A DNA stretch of 64,000 nt from Parasedimentitalea maritima (GCF_005771405.1 NZ_VAUA01000007.1:1-64000); one strand, 5' to 3'; shown: positions 27,311-37,660, counted from the first letter of the stretch. Translations and numbers: made by a program. The notes: generated by a model from the sequence alone, not told the origin.

Positions 27311-28579
27311 ATGGATTCGATACTGGTAAGTGGCGGCGGCGAGCTGAACGGCCAAATTCCGATTGCAGGGGCAAAAAACGCCTGCTTAACGCTGATGCCG
27401 GCAACGCTGCTCAGCGAAGAGCCGCTTACGCTGACCAATGCGCCACGGCTTAGCGATATTAAAACCATGACCGAGCTGCTGCAGTCGCTGGGTGCCGAAG
27501 TTACCAGCCTTCAGGACGGTCAGGTGCTGGCGATGTCCAGCCACGATATCAACAATCATACTGCGGATTATGACATCGTGCGTAAAATGCGTGCGTCGAT
27601 TCTGGTGCTGGGGCCGATGCTGGCGCGGGACGGACATGCGGTTGTGTCGTTGCCCGGCGGCTGCGCAATTGGCGCCCGGCCGGTTGATTTGCACCTTAAA
27701 GCACTAGAAGCGCTGGGCGCCGAGCTGGAGCTGAAAGACGGCTATGTCCACGCTAAGGCCCCTGGTGGGCTAAAGGGCGGAACCGTTGATTTCCCGCTGG
27801 TTTCAGTCGGGGCCACTGAAAACGTACTGATGGCAGCGACCCTGGCCAAGGGCACCACGGTTATCAACAACGCTGCGCGTGAGCCGGAAATTGTGGATCT
27901 GGCGGATTGTCTGCGTAAAATGGGGGCCCAGATTGACGGCGACGGTACATCAACCATTACCGTTCAGGGTGTTGACCGGTTGCACGGGGCGACGCACCCT
28001 GTTGTTACAGACCGAATTGAGCTGGGCACCTACATGCTGGCGCCAGCTATCTGCGGCGGCGAGGTTGAGCTGCTGGGTGGTCGCCTAAATCTGGTAGGTG
28101 CATTCTGCGAAAAGCTGGACGCCGCTGGAATCTCGGTCGAGGAAACTGACAGAGGTCTGAAAGTTGCGCGCCGCAATGGTCGGATTAGCGCCGTAGATGT
28201 TGTTACCGAACCCTTCCCCGGTTTCCCAACCGATCTGCAGGCTCAGATGATGGCATTGCTGTGCACCGCTGATGGCACCTCGGTGCTGGAAGAGAAGATT
28301 TTTGAAAACCGGTTCATGCATGCTCCTGAGTTGATCCGGATGGGCGCACAGATTGATGTGCATGGTGGGACTGCCACAGTGACCGGCGTAGACCGATTGA
28401 AAGGCGCCCCTGTGATGGCAACCGACCTACGGGCTTCGGTGTCTCTCATCCTGGCTGGCTTGGCTGCTGAGGGTGAAACTGTGGTCAGCCGGGTTTATCA
28501 TCTGGATCGCGGCTATGAGCATGTGGTGGGCAAGCTTTCAGGTGTTGGCGCAAAAATTGAACGGATCAAGGGACAATAA
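27311..28579 (+). CDS. murA: UDP-N-acetylglucosamine 1-carboxyvinyltransferase
   Basis: This 422-residue cytoplasmic enzyme makes the first committed step of peptidoglycan synthesis, transferring enolpyruvate from PEP to UDP-GlcNAc. The start [17 protein letters not shown], the fosfomycin-target cysteine in [15 protein letters not shown] and the C-terminal [17 protein letters not shown] are diagnostic. Length is normal. It heads a conserved housekeeping block, and its stop overlaps the next ATG (TAATG). Confidence 0.96.
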   Translation: MDSILVSGGGELNGQIPIAGAKNACLTLMPATLLSEEPLTLTNAPRLSDIKTMTELLQSLGAEVTSLQDGQVLAMSSHDINNHTADYDIVRKMRASILVLGPMLARDGHAVVSLPGGCAIGARPVDLHLKALEALGAELELKDGYVHAKAPGGLKGGTVDFPLVSVGATENVLMAATLAKGTTVINNAAREPEIVDLADCLRKMGAQIDGDGTSTITVQGVDRLHGATHPVVTDRIELGTYMLAPAICGGEVELLGGRLNLVGAFCEKLDAAGISVEETDRGLKVARRNGRISAVDVVTEPFPGFPTDLQAQMMALLCTADGTSVLEEKIFENRFMHAPELIRMGAQIDVHGGTATVTGVDRLKGAPVMATDLRASVSLILAGLAAEGETVVSRVYHLDRGYEHVVGKLSGVGAKIERIKGQ

Positions 28580-29055
28580 TGGCCGACGCAACATTTGAAG
28601 AGGGCGGCGAAGCACCGTTGAACCTTGGCGCACTGACAGGTGAGGACCTGCAAGTTATCTCGTCACTGACGCAGGATGCGGTGTTCCCGGTCACCGAAAT
28701 GCGCTGGGAGGCAAAGCAGTTCCGTTTTGCACTGCTGTTGAACCGGTTCCGTTGGGAAGACAGTGACGCTGCCAAAGCCCGTGGCCGCGCCTATGAACGC
28801 GTGCAGTCCTTGCTTGTCATCGACAATGTGTTGTCGGTGGCATCGCAGGGAGTCGATCGTAGCGATCGGGACATCATTCTGTCGCTCTTGGATGTGAGCT
28901 TTGAACCCGGCGAAGATGGCACTGGGCATGTATTGCTGACACTGGCGGGTGATGGTGTGCTGCGTTTGTCGGTCGAAGCGCTTGGCGTCACACTACGCGA
29001 TGTTACCCGCCCGTATCAGGCCCCCTCGGGTAAGGCTCCGGGACATGGGGACTAA
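28579..29055 (+). CDS. DUF2948 family protein
   Basis: A 158-residue soluble protein with the DUF2948 pattern: DLQVISSLTQDAVFPVTEMRWEAK, then RFALLLNRFRWE and FEPGEDGTGHVLLTLAGDGVLRLSVEAL. It is coupled to murA and sits before hisD, an order I recall as standard for Rhodobacterales. No function is known for the family. Intact and of normal length. Confidence 0.85.
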   Translation: MADATFEEGGEAPLNLGALTGEDLQVISSLTQDAVFPVTEMRWEAKQFRFALLLNRFRWEDSDAAKARGRAYERVQSLLVIDNVLSVASQGVDRSDRDIILSLLDVSFEPGEDGTGHVLLTLAGDGVLRLSVEALGVTLRDVTRPYQAPSGKAPGHGD

Positions 29056-29117
29056 CCACCCCAATTTGCTTGAGCCTGCCTGCGTGCCCGGCTATTCAGC
29101 GCTCAAAGGAGAGCCCG

Positions 29118-30419
29118 ATGCCGCAGTTTCTTGATGCCACCGCGCCTGATTTTGAAACCAAGTTTGCAGCACTGCTGGGGGCTAAGCGAGAAGACAGCCC
29201 CGATGTTGATGCGGTTGTCGCGGATATCATCGCTGATGTCCGCCACCGGGGTGATGCCGCAGTGCTTGAGCTGACCTCAAAGTTTGATCGTCTGGATTTG
29301 ACGGCCAAGGGGATGGCATTCTCGGTCGAGGAAATTGATAGGGCCATTGCTCAGGTGTCCGCGGAGGATCGTGCAGCATTGGAATTGGCTGCTGAGCGTA
29401 TCCGCGCCTATCATGAGCGACAGATGCCAGCGGACGACAGTTGGACGGACGAGGCCGGTGCGACCCTGGGCTGGCGCTGGTCGCCGGTGTCGGCCGCTGG
29501 TCTTTATGTGCCGGGTGGCCTGGCCACCTATCCCTCTTCGGTGTTGATGAACGCCATTCCAGCCAAAGTTGCAGGTGTGCAGCGGTTGGCGATTACGGTT
29601 CCAACACCGGATGGGCAGATTAACCCGCTGGTTTTACTGGCGGCCCGGATCGCTGGCGTGGATGAGGTCTACCGTATCGGCGGTGCGCAGGCGATCGCAG
29701 CACTGGCGTATGGGACTGAAAGCATCGCTCCTGTGGATAAAATCACAGGCCCCGGCAACGCCTTTGTTGCGGCGGCTAAACGGCGGGTGTTTGGTAAGGT
29801 GGGTATCGATATGATCGCCGGTCCTTCCGAAATTCTGGTGATTGCTGACAAAGACAACAACCCGGACTGGATCGCGCTCGACTTGCTGAGTCAGGCTGAA
29901 CACGACGAAAGCGCCCAGTCGATCCTAATAACAGACAATGCGGAATTTGGTCGTGCAGTGGCTGATGCGGTTGAGAAACGGCTAGAAACGCTGCAACGGC
30001 GCGCCATAGCTGGCCCCAGCTGGCGCGATTTTGGTGCAGTGATCACCGTGGCAGATCTGGATCAGGCCGCCGCACTGTCCAACCGCATAGCCCCCGAACA
30101 TCTGGAACTCTGCGTGGCTGATCCAGAGATGTATAGCCAAAAGACAGTGCATGCCGGTGCTATTTTTCTTGGACAATATACCCCCGAGGCGATTGGCGAC
30201 TATGTTGGTGGCCCCAATCATGTGCTGCCCACTGCACGCTCGGCGCGGTTTTCGTCCGGGCTATCGGTGATGGATTTCCTCAAGCGCACCACCCTTAGCC
30301 AGATGACCCCAGCCGCCTTACGCGCGATTGGGCCTGCAGCTGAGGCTCTGGCGATCAGTGAAAGCCTTGAAGCACATGGATTGTCTGTACGGGCACGGTT
30401 GGACGCGCTGAACGATTGA
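29118..30419 (+). CDS. hisD: histidinol dehydrogenase
   Basis: This 433-residue zinc enzyme catalyses the last two steps of histidine synthesis, histidinol to histidine with two NAD. The signature [31 protein letters not shown] and [14 protein letters not shown], and the metal/active-site region [17 protein letters not shown] and [26 protein letters not shown], are all present. ATG 29118 is preferred to the longer frame because AAAGGAGAG precedes it. Other his genes are not nearby, as is usual in this group. Confidence 0.95.
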   Translation: MPQFLDATAPDFETKFAALLGAKREDSPDVDAVVADIIADVRHRGDAAVLELTSKFDRLDLTAKGMAFSVEEIDRAIAQVSAEDRAALELAAERIRAYHERQMPADDSWTDEAGATLGWRWSPVSAAGLYVPGGLATYPSSVLMNAIPAKVAGVQRLAITVPTPDGQINPLVLLAARIAGVDEVYRIGGAQAIAALAYGTESIAPVDKITGPGNAFVAAAKRRVFGKVGIDMIAGPSEILVIADKDNNPDWIALDLLSQAEHDESAQSILITDNAEFGRAVADAVEKRLETLQRRAIAGPSWRDFGAVITVADLDQAAALSNRIAPEHLELCVADPEMYSQKTVHAGAIFLGQYTPEAIGDYVGGPNHVLPTARSARFSSGLSVMDFLKRTTLSQMTPAALRAIGPAAEALAISESLEAHGLSVRARLDALND

Positions 30420-30428
30420 GTGGAAAAG

Positions 30429-30460
30429 GTGGGGCTCTGCCCCACTTGACCTGCGGTCAA
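30429..30460 (+). repeat. tandem hairpins after hisD
   Basis: GTGGGGC-TCT-GCCCCAC (30429-30445) is followed at once by TTGACC-TGC-GGTCAA (30446-30460). There is no T tract. Such paired hairpins after a gene may protect or end the transcript; a third (CTTCCTGG/CCAGGAAG) follows near 30505. Confidence 0.5.
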
Positions 30461-30688
30461 TTCACCCCGGGATATTTAGGGCTAGATGAATAAGGGATCC
30501 GCTTCCTGGAGTACCCAGGAAGCTTCACCTAGCGCGGTCATCGGCGTCCCCGCCGGAGGCATAAAGGCTTTTTTGCGGTACTTTGCCGGTGATGCTTGCT
30601 TGTCATTTGTTTAAACGCCGCGCATTGCCCCCGTTGCCGGCTTGAGATACCTCTGAAGCAACGCATACGTGCAGTGAGACAAAAAAGA

Positions 30689-31168
30689 ATGAGCCGCATT
30701 AGTCACATCGAGTTGGACGATCGTAATCTGCCTCCGCCGACGCCTGAGATTGAGCAGGAACGCAGGGTGGCGATTTTTGACCTGATTGAGGAAAACTCCT
30801 TCGCATTGCCGTCACGGGATGATCGTGACCTGCCGCCGGGCCCTTACCATCTGGGACTGGCCATTCGTGATAAGCGATTGGTTTTTGATGTTGCAACCGA
30901 GAACGGCGGTAAAGCAGCAGAATTTCATCTGTCGTTGTCACCATTTCGACAGGTGGTTAAAGACTACTACCAGATTTGCGAAAGCTATTTCACAGCCGTC
31001 AAAACGCTACCGCCTAGCCAAATCGAAACAATCGATATGGCGCGCCGCGGCATTCACAACGAAGGCAGTCGTGTGTTGCAAGAGCGGTTGGCAGGTAAAG
31101 CAGAGATTGATACCGACACCGCCCGACGTTTGTTTACGTTGATCTGTGTGCTGCATTTCGGAGGCTGA
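30689..31168 (+). CDS. UPF0262 family protein
   Basis: This 159-residue protein matches the UPF0262 pattern, including RISHIELDDRNLPPPTPEIEQER at the start and HNEGSRVLQERLAGKAEIDTDTARRLFTLICVLHFGG at the end. ATG 30689 is the family-style start; the frame from 30596 is an extension. It lies between hisD and the phosphatase gene as expected for the block. Function unknown; no signal or membrane segment. Confidence 0.88.
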   Translation: MSRISHIELDDRNLPPPTPEIEQERRVAIFDLIEENSFALPSRDDRDLPPGPYHLGLAIRDKRLVFDVATENGGKAAEFHLSLSPFRQVVKDYYQICESYFTAVKTLPPSQIETIDMARRGIHNEGSRVLQERLAGKAEIDTDTARRLFTLICVLHFGG

Positions 31169-31171
31169 CGG

Positions 31172-31630
31172 TTGAGCGAGTTGCCACAATCGGTATTGTT
31201 TTGTTGTGACCATAACTCGGTGCGCTCGCCCATGGCCGAGGGCATTATGAAAAAATTCTACGGCACCGGTACCTATGTGCAGTCGGCTGGGGTTAAGACC
31301 GACATGGAAATTGACGGTTTTTCGATCTCAGTTTGTCAGGAGATCGGCGTTGAATTGTCCCGCCATCGTTCGCGTTCGTTTGACGAGATGGAGCGCTGGG
31401 GCGATGATCTCTCATCGTTTGATCTGGTTGTCGCCTTGTCTCCTGCCAGCCAGCGCCGGGCATTGGAGTTGACCAGGTTTTTTCATTTGGATGTTGAGTA
31501 CTGGCCAATTATGGACCCTACCGGCTTGGGCGAAGGCCGTGAAGCAAAACTGGCTAGCTATCGCCAATCCCGCGATCAGATCATCCAACATCTAACCAAA
31601 CGCTGGGGCGCGCCAACCCAAAAGCAATAA
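31172..31630 (+). CDS. low-molecular-weight protein-tyrosine-phosphatase family protein
   Basis: A 152-residue protein with the P-loop C-X5-R in LFCCDHNSVRSPMAEGI near the N-terminus and a DPTG segment near 118 that provides the acid. Relatives are tyrosine phosphatases and arsenate reductases of the ArsC type; the sequence alone does not decide between them. The start codon is TTG 31172, three bases after the UPF0262 stop, with CGGAGG upstream. Part of the conserved block. Confidence 0.82.
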   Translation: MSELPQSVLFCCDHNSVRSPMAEGIMKKFYGTGTYVQSAGVKTDMEIDGFSISVCQEIGVELSRHRSRSFDEMERWGDDLSSFDLVVALSPASQRRALELTRFFHLDVEYWPIMDPTGLGEGREAKLASYRQSRDQIIQHLTKRWGAPTQKQ

Positions 31631-32493
31631 GCTGCGGGTACTTTGCTACTGATTCGCTGATATCGGGATCATTGAGAGACTTCAGAGTTTAGCCCTAGTT
31701 CCTCGCCATATCCGTATAATTGGCGCGATACGGCAGTAAATGCACTCGCATGTTGTTATAGATGGAACAAAATGCAGGCGAAGCTGTCTCTTGGAATGTC
31801 GGCATCTTACCTTAGGGGGGGAATTCGATGGTTCCCGTGTAAGCCTCGATGGAGCTGGCGCCACTGCTCTGCGGGCTGCAGCTGTCAGTCAATCGGGCAG
31901 AGTTTACCCGCTGCCACATAGCGGCAATAGGCTCTGGAACAGCAGTTCTCGGATTGGTCAAAGTGTGAGATTTAGCGTGAGAACTCGTGGATCCTATTTA
32001 AGTTTGTGCGTGTCCTCATGGTTTGCTCTGGTGTATGATGCTGTTATAGAACGACTATTTTATTTTTGGATAAGGGGCTCATGACGTCCCCGACATGAAC
32101 GGATTGGTGCGATGATTTTGGCTCGGTAACACCAAGTTTGAATGCTATGACGTCGTTTGTTGGTTCGATAGAATGGCTGTATACGTTGGATGTAAGCATC
32201 GGTTTGGCTGTCAGCTCTGGCCTCTTAGTCACCGGGTTCATGCGCGCTGGGGTTGGTTGAAAATAAGTAAGCATGCCGGAGTGGGCTATGGTTGCAATCC
32301 GCCTTGCAGATGCTACGCATGTGCGCTCAAATGGGCTGGTTCTGAACCGCCGTTAACGGGATGAGCAGGGTGAGCGGGTGAAATCGGTCACATTTAGCCC
32401 CCAGCGGCGATTGCGCCCTTGAAAATCAGGGCAAAAGCCCCCATTTAAGCGCACATCCCGCATATCGGCGGGGATAACCAAAATGGAGAGAAC
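31631..32493. other. 860-base non-coding gap before infA
   Basis: No frame here shows family resemblance, a good ribosome site and a reasonable composition together. The longest plus-strand frame (31740-32084) is Ser/Arg-rich and unconvincing. The stretch is more AT-rich than its neighbours in places (32040-32075). GGAGAG at 32484 is the infA ribosome site. In this block I would expect a much shorter gap, so inserted or decayed sequence is possible. Confidence 0.45.
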
Positions 32494-32712
32494 ATGGCCA
32501 AGGAAGATACGCTCGAATTTCCCGGTGTCGTGAAGGAACTCTTGCCCAATGCGACGTTTCGGGTCGAGCTGGAAAACGGCCATGAGATCATCGCACACAC
32601 GGCAGGCAAGATGCGCAAAAACCGCATCCGCGTTCTGGCTGGCGACAAGGTTCAGGTGGAGATGACTCCTTATGACCTGACCAAGGGACGGATCAACTAT
32701 CGCTTCAAGTAA
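32494..32712 (+). CDS. infA: translation initiation factor IF-1
   Basis: A 72-residue OB-fold protein with the standard IF-1 sequence: [20 protein letters not shown], then [22 protein letters not shown] and the ending GRINYRFK. It binds the 30S A site during initiation. GGAGAG precedes the ATG and a strong terminator follows, so it can be transcribed alone. Length and sequence are normal. Confidence 0.97.
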   Translation: MAKEDTLEFPGVVKELLPNATFRVELENGHEIIAHTAGKMRKNRIRVLAGDKVQVEMTPYDLTKGRINYRFK

Positions 32713-32733
32713 GCGCGATCCTGATTGACGATC

Positions 32734-32761
32734 AAAGCCCGGCTTACCCGCCGGGCTTTTG
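32734..32761 (+). terminator. rho-independent terminator after infA
   Basis: AAAGCCCGGC and GCCGGGCTTT form a 10-bp stem with a short loop, ending in TTTTG, 22 bases after the infA stop. Confidence 0.85.
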
Positions 32762-32898
32762 TCATTCGGCTTTGTATTGCAAGGCCAAGGCCTCTTGTTG
32801 AGGCATTCTATCAAAAGAAGATTGCCCGGTTTGAGTGGTGACTTCTGATAAGTGTCTGCTGAGATGTAAGCAGACTCACAAAGACAAAAGGGTCAGTG

Positions 32899-33480
32899 AT
32901 GGCATTCATTTTGGGATCAGGCAGTCCGCGGCGGCTGGAACTTTTGGCGCAATTGGGGATCACCCCTGATGATGTGCGACCTCCTGATATCGATGAAACC
33001 CCGAAGAAAGCCGAACTGCCACGGGACTACTGCAATCGCATTGCGCACGAAAAGGCGATGGCGGTCCGGGCTGATAGCGATGACCTGATTCTGTGTGCGG
33101 ATACGACTGTAGCGCTGGGCCGCAGAATTTTGGGCAAGCCTGCTGATGCTGGTGAAGCCGCAGAATTCCTGCTGGCCCTGTCTGGTCGTCGGCACCGGGT
33201 GATCACAGCACTATCGCTGCGCCGCGGAGACAAAATCTGGCAAAAGGATGTCGTGTCTCAGGTGCGGATGAAACGGCTGTCTGATCTTGAACTCAATGCG
33301 TATCTTGCCAGTAATGACTGGCAGGGCAAGGCGGGTGGCTATGCCATTCAGGGGCCGGCAGGCGCGCTGATCCCCTGGATCAGTGGTTCGTTTACAGGCA
33401 TCGTCGGCCTGCCATTGGCCGAAACCGCAAACCTGCTGCAAGTCGCGGGATATTCAGTTCATAAGGAGGCCGCCGCATGA
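32899..33480 (+). CDS. maf: Maf-family nucleotide pyrophosphatase
   Basis: A 193-residue house-cleaning enzyme that hydrolyses non-canonical nucleoside triphosphates. It shows [12 protein letters not shown] at the start, the catalytic [15 protein letters not shown], and the ending [17 protein letters not shown] 32899 is chosen with AAAAGGG at good distance; a GTG one codon earlier is possible. Its stop overlaps the next ATG (ATGA). Which nucleotide is preferred cannot be told reliably. Confidence 0.92.
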   Translation: MAFILGSGSPRRLELLAQLGITPDDVRPPDIDETPKKAELPRDYCNRIAHEKAMAVRADSDDLILCADTTVALGRRILGKPADAGEAAEFLLALSGRRHRVITALSLRRGDKIWQKDVVSQVRMKRLSDLELNAYLASNDWQGKAGGYAIQGPAGALIPWISGSFTGIVGLPLAETANLLQVAGYSVHKEAAA

Positions 33481-34511
33481 AGGGCCGTACTATCATTCTT
33501 GACCACGTAAAGGGCCGTGAAGCTGCGGCGCTGATGGTGAATGGCAAGCTGGACGATGTTCTGATCGAAAGCGATTTGCCAACGCCAGGGACCATCTACC
33601 GGGCCCGCGCTGACCGTCCGGTCAAAGGGCAGGGAGGGATGTTCCTGAGCACGCCGGATGGCCCAGCATTTTTACGTCAGGTCAAGGGGTTGGCGCCGGG
33701 TCAAATGCTGTTGGTCCAGGTCACGGGCTATGCCGAAGATGGCAAGGCGATCCCGGTCACCCAAAAGATCCTGTTCAAAAGCCGATATGCCATTGTCACG
33801 CCTGAGGCTCCGGGATTAAACATCTCGCGCTCGATCCGCGACGAGGACGAGCGCAACCGGCTGCTGGAAGTGGCACATGAGACTATGGGTGATAGTGAAC
33901 ATGGGTTGATTCTGCGGTCGGCTTGCGATGGCGCTGATGCAGATGAAATTGCCGACGATATTTCGGCCATGGCTGATATGGCGGCTGCTGTGATGGCGGA
34001 TCAAGGCACCGAGCCACAGGCGTTGACCGAAGGGGATACGCCGCATCTGCTGGCCTGGCGTGACTGGTCAGAAGCGGCCGAAATTGAACGCGAGCCAGGC
34101 GGGTTTGAACACCACGGTGTGCTGGAAGCGCTGGAAGTTGTGCGTGATATTCGCGAGCCGATGTCAGGCGGCGCCTTTTTGTTTGTCGAACCCACCCGGG
34201 CATTGGTCGCCGTGGATGTGAACACGGGCGCTGATGTATCACTGGCGGCTGGCGTTAAGGCCAATATGGCCTGTGCTAAGGCCCTGCCGCGCGCGCTGCG
34301 GCTGCGTGGGTTGGGCGGTCAGATCGTACTAGACCTGGCTCCCATGCCGAAAAAGGACAGACGTGCCTTTGAAACTGCGCTACGCGCCGCATTTCGTGCT
34401 GACACCGAAGAGACATTGTTGGTGGGCTGGACGCCGCTAGGGCACTATGAGCTGCAGCGCAAACGTGGTCGGGCAACATTGACAAATTTGCTGAGCGAGT
34501 TGCTGTCATGA
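33477..34511 (+). CDS. ribonuclease E/G family protein (short form)
   Basis: A 344-residue protein with the catalytic core of RNase [21 protein letters not shown] carries the magnesium-binding aspartate, and [13 protein letters not shown] the second one. The N-terminal S1-like part is reduced and there is no long C-terminal scaffold or zinc-link, so it is shorter than RNase E or G of E. coli. It is coupled to maf and yacG by ATGA overlaps, as in related genomes. A role in RNA processing is likely. Confidence 0.85.
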   Translation: MKGRTIILDHVKGREAAALMVNGKLDDVLIESDLPTPGTIYRARADRPVKGQGGMFLSTPDGPAFLRQVKGLAPGQMLLVQVTGYAEDGKAIPVTQKILFKSRYAIVTPEAPGLNISRSIRDEDERNRLLEVAHETMGDSEHGLILRSACDGADADEIADDISAMADMAAAVMADQGTEPQALTEGDTPHLLAWRDWSEAAEIEREPGGFEHHGVLEALEVVRDIREPMSGGAFLFVEPTRALVAVDVNTGADVSLAAGVKANMACAKALPRALRLRGLGGQIVLDLAPMPKKDRRAFETALRAAFRADTEETLLVGWTPLGHYELQRKRGRATLTNLLSELLS

Positions 34512-34690
34512 GCTGCCCAATTTGCGATAAAGAAACCGTTGCGACCTACCGCCCGTTTTGTAGCAAACGCTGTGCTGATATCGACTTGGGAAAATGGTTG
34601 AGCGGTTCATATTCAGTGCCGAGTCAGAACCCAGAAGATCTCGAAAAAGCATTGGAAGAAGCAGACCGAAATACTCAAACCAAACATTAG
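34508..34690 (+). CDS. yacG: DNA gyrase inhibitor YacG
   Basis: A 60-residue zinc protein with CPICDKE and FCSKRCADIDLGKWL, which give the four cysteine ligands and the family DLG-W motif. YacG binds the GyrB C-terminal region and blocks DNA binding. Overlaps the RNase gene by four bases (ATGA). Last gene of the block before tRNA-Phe. Confidence 0.92.
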   Translation: MSCPICDKETVATYRPFCSKRCADIDLGKWLSGSYSVPSQNPEDLEKALEEADRNTQTKH

Positions 34691-34771
34691 TAGTTTTCTT
34701 GAAAAATGCCTCTGGACACTGTGACCCCGACGTCATAGAAGGCCCACACCCAAGGCGATAAGCCTTCCCGT

Positions 34772-34846
34772 GCCCGGGTAGCTCAGGGGTAGAGCAGTGG
34801 ATTGAAAATCCTCGTGTCGGTGGTTCGATTCCGCCCCTGGGCACCA
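34772..34846 (+). tRNA. tRNA-Phe (GAA)
   Basis: A 75-nt cloverleaf: acceptor GCCCGGG with CCTGGGC (one G-U), D-arm GCTCAGGGGTAGAGC, anticodon stem-loop GGATTGAAAATCC with GAA, T-arm with GGTTCGATTCC, and encoded CCA (34844-34846). No repeat of its 3' end was found downstream in the window. Confidence 0.95.
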
Positions 34847-35506
34847 CAATATCTTCCAGTTGTGGTCTAATACATCCTGTAATACTTTAGTTTCTATCGA
34901 CAATCTCGAACGAGATGTCCGAGGTTGTCCAAAGTAATCCTACTGAATTCTCCCTCATTGGGGGTATGGCTTGGGGTGCAGCGGAGAGTGGAAATTAAGG
35001 TTGCCCCCAGATGTCAGTTCTGAGGGATGCGAAGATCCGTGCTCTATGGTATGCATTCGATGCGTCGCACCAAGGTTCGCAGATCTACAGGTAGGCTGGC
35101 AACTTACGCGCAGTTCAGCTGTTACCTGGCCACATTAAGATGGACAGTACGATCTTCTCGCCCGGGCTCTTGGTTGTCTTTCGCATCGTCCACTCCTCAG
35201 TGGTAACGATGAGCCAACAACCCTCTTTTATCAAATTGCGCTATTTGGACCCATTGGCGCTGATGTCAGACATGCTGATCACAGCAAACGTTGGCTTCTT
35301 CACTAAGTCGAGTGTACCGGCTCGAAGATCGAATGTCCGGTAGTGTCTAGTATTTGGACTTCCGCTAACGGGTGCGAAAATGTCTGACGACGTACATTAT
35401 GGTGACGATTGACGGGATGGCGCTCTTGGTGCCGGTCTGTCGAAGCTGTGGTCTTAAATGGATACAGAGCAGTCGGGGTCGCTTGCATTTTTCCAAACAG
35501 AAACAG
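34847..35506. other. 660-base gap after tRNA-Phe
   Basis: No convincing coding frame on either strand. Short frames (such as 35140-35343) have no ribosome site or family resemblance. The sequence may be old element debris, since tRNA-Phe is a frequent insertion site, but no recombinase fragment could be recognised. Confidence 0.4.
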
Positions 35507-36616
35507 TCACTGGATACAGTTGCGAAAAGCTATCTGGATAGCTTGTACCATTCTTTCACGGTTTCCCATGAAACGCTCTGTGGTGCAGGCGCCGAAGGTG
35601 TCGTCATAGAGAAAAGAGGGCTGACCTTGAACCACCGGGATGCGTCCGAGCGGGAACCGAACGCCGAAGCCGCGCGGGCGATCCATGATGCGAATGTTGG
35701 CAGTCTCAACTCGCTTTCCAAGGATGCGATGGGCTCCTTGTCCCTGTAAGAAGGAGCCAGCTGGTAGGCACTGATTGATCAGCCAGGTCCGGACGCTCCA
35801 ATCAGAGTCTATCTTTGGATCTTCAGTAACGAATAAATCAAAAAACGCGCCTTCTGTATCAGTGCAGAGTGCGGTCATCTTGTACAGTTCATCTGCTCGC
35901 TTGGACACCGCAATTACACCTTGGCCGAGCAATTCAATTTCCCATTTTCCCCATTCAGTTGGCGCGTAGGCAAGCTTGGTTTGCAGCGCCTCAGCCCCTG
36001 ATCCGATCCAATACATCTCGTGTGGTTGACTTAGGCCAGCATGCACCAGAACGCGACCATCCACTCCCATCCTTAGTGTGTAATCGAGCAGCTGTGAGAC
36101 CAGTTCCTGCTCTACTCCCTGTTGGACAAGAATGGGGTGGCTGTCCGATCCTCCATCCGACCGGGCGGCGCTGTAGAATTGGTGAACCCCGATCCGAGAG
36201 CCATGATCGACCCGGCGCTCAACACCTCCCATGAAGGCATAAGCACAGGCCGAAGCGCAGATACCCGGAGTGCGACGTGTGAAGTCCCAGGAAGACATGT
36301 TTGGCCAATCCGGATGGGGCTCATGGTTGCCAACTTCTGTTGCAAACCCAAGGCGTCGCAGTTCCGCGCCGAGCTGGATGCCCTGCGCCAAGCTGCCACC
36401 GGGCGAATTGAAGCGTATCCGCTTGGGAAGCCAGCCAGGCCCCTCTGCAAGGAAGGTTTGGAAATCGGCTGCCGTTTCCTCGTCAATTGGGCCACTGGCC
36501 TGAATCCAGTTTGCGTCGTTTGTTTTGTGGTCGGTTCCGCCAAGAATGAAGTCCATCGCCGCAACAGGCGCTGCTGTCAAAAATGAAATGAGTAAGGTGG
36601 CAAGCAAAAATCTCAC
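35507..36616 (-). CDS. secreted ClpP-fold protein (COG3904-like)
   Basis: A 369-residue exported protein. Signal peptide VRFLLATLLISFLTAAPVAA starts at GTG 36616. The ClpP/crotonase-type core has RFNSPGGSLAQGIQLGAELR, then ICASACAYAFMGG with the probable nucleophilic serine, and GVHQFY with the probable histidine. The C-terminal part (200-369) is unassigned and has several cysteines. It overlaps the upstream short gene by GTGA. Periplasmic serine protease activity is inferred from the motif only. Confidence 0.7.
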   Translation of the reverse strand: MRFLLATLLISFLTAAPVAAMDFILGGTDHKTNDANWIQASGPIDEETAADFQTFLAEGPGWLPKRIRFNSPGGSLAQGIQLGAELRRLGFATEVGNHEPHPDWPNMSSWDFTRRTPGICASACAYAFMGGVERRVDHGSRIGVHQFYSAARSDGGSDSHPILVQQGVEQELVSQLLDYTLRMGVDGRVLVHAGLSQPHEMYWIGSGAEALQTKLAYAPTEWGKWEIELLGQGVIAVSKRADELYKMTALCTDTEGAFFDLFVTEDPKIDSDWSVRTWLINQCLPAGSFLQGQGAHRILGKRVETANIRIMDRPRGFGVRFPLGRIPVVQGQPSFLYDDTFGACTTERFMGNRERMVQAIQIAFRNCIQ

Positions 36617-36816
36617 GGTTTGAACTCCACTGCATAGAAGCCAATGGTCTCTGTTTCCTGTGAAACTACGTAGCTGAAAGTTCCAAAATGCAAAATTCGA
36701 AGCAGTTGGAGGCAATCCCAACAGTCGGGTGTTGGGTCGCGGTAACCGAGGTGGATGTGAGGTGTTAGAACATTTGCCCTGTCTTCCAGATCGGCATTAT
36801 AGGCCCATTCGTTCAC
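36613..36816 (-). CDS. short ORF coupled to the ClpP-fold gene
   Basis: A 67-residue frame starting at GTG 36816 and ending in the GTGA overlap with the secreted protein. It contains two close cysteines in TPDCWDCLQLLRILHF and ends GFYAVEFKP. No family is recognised. The overlap supports it being translated; the missing start motif leaves open that it is the end of a truncated gene. Confidence 0.4.
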   Translation of the reverse strand: MNEWAYNADLEDRANVLTPHIHLGYRDPTPDCWDCLQLLRILHFGTFSYVVSQETETIGFYAVEFKP

Positions 36817-36861
36817 TCATCTATTGTGCTGACCTCGCCAGATGCCTCTCACTGGACAATG

Positions 36862-37524
36862 TTACACTCTCTCCAGATATTTGGCTTCGCCGTCGTAGAC
36901 GTAGCGGGTCATGCAATCGAAGGCTTTGAGTGAGTCCTTAGCGTGAAAAGCCGCCAGTAGCTGCCTTTGCCCGGCAACGATCAGCGCGTGTGATTCAGCG
37001 TCACCCATGGTGACCATGCGGACCGCTTGAATTTGGCTCAGGTAGCGGTCAATCATTTGGCGAAGCTGGGTATTTGGCACTGCTGACAGCCATAAATTGC
37101 GAAAAACCTCGCAGGCGCGATAGAAATGTCGGATGTCGTCGCTTGCCATGGTATTTTCGGCATTTGCAAAGGCATCTGTCAGCGCATCAAGAATTTCAGG
37201 CGTTGCATTCTGAACGGCGAGCCCGGCGGCGCGAGGTTCGAGAAGGCGGCGTAATTCAAACACTTCCAGAACACTCTTTTTGTCCCAGACAGGCAATTTG
37301 AATCCGCGTGAGGAGGTGATCAGATACCCTTCGTGCACCAACCGCATCATCGCGTCACGAACGGGCATGCGCGACACCCCAAGACTGGCGGCAATCGTGG
37401 TGTCGACCAGACGATCTTCAGGCGCAACTTCGCCGCGCTGAATGCGCGTCAGATAGTCCTGATAAATCCTGTCGCGATGGCTCAGTTTTCGGGCTGGGAT
37501 CTTTTTGTTTACATCTGTTTGCAT
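36862..37524 (-). CDS. GntR/FadR-type regulator of the amino-acid uptake unit
   Basis: A 220-residue FCD-type regulator: winged helix with YQDYLTRIQRGEVAPEDRLVDTTIAASLGVSRMPVRDAMMRLVHEGYL, then a helical ligand domain (VLEVFELRRLLEPRAAGLAV). It is divergent from the transporter gene at 37726. The shared intergenic region has two inverted copies of a GTATAC-centred site, one next to each promoter, which suggests it represses both itself and the transporter. Confidence 0.87.
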   Translation of the reverse strand: MQTDVNKKIPARKLSHRDRIYQDYLTRIQRGEVAPEDRLVDTTIAASLGVSRMPVRDAMMRLVHEGYLITSSRGFKLPVWDKKSVLEVFELRRLLEPRAAGLAVQNATPEILDALTDAFANAENTMASDDIRHFYRACEVFRNLWLSAVPNTQLRQMIDRYLSQIQAVRMVTMGDAESHALIVAGQRQLLAAFHAKDSLKAFDCMTRYVYDGEAKYLERV

Positions 37525-37529
37525 GACAT

Positions 37530-37543
37530 AACTGTATACTATT
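37530..37543. promoter_or_regulatory. GntR operator candidate, copy 1
   Basis: AACTGTATACTATT lies six bases upstream of the regulator start. Its reverse complement matches the second copy at 37647-37660 at 13 of 14 positions, and both contain the symmetric core GTATAC. FCD-type regulators bind such short palindromes. Confidence 0.6.
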
Positions 37544-37646
37544 TAAGCTCAAGACGAAAGGGTTAGGGGTAAATTTTCTTGAAATATCAACGCATAATTC
37601 GATAATTCAGAAAAGTTCTTGATGAAAATACAAAATGGCGCGTACA

Positions 37647-37660
37647 AACAGTATACAGTT
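37647..37660. promoter_or_regulatory. GntR operator candidate, copy 2
   Basis: AACAGTATACAGTT, inverted relative to copy 1 and about 65 bases upstream of the transporter ATG. AACTGTATACTGTT is its reverse complement, so it is almost self-symmetric. Confidence 0.6.

Noticed and set aside
30596-30688. Longer start for the UPF0262 protein
   Set aside because: The extra 31 residues are Cys/Arg-rich and unlike the family start; ATG 30689 fits better.
31740-32084. Plus-strand frame of 114 codons in the gap before infA
   Set aside because: Ser/Arg/Trp-rich, no ribosome site, no recognisable motif; likely chance.
34772-35506. A second island at tRNA-Phe
   Set aside because: No recombinase and no repeat of the tRNA 3' end were found downstream within the window.
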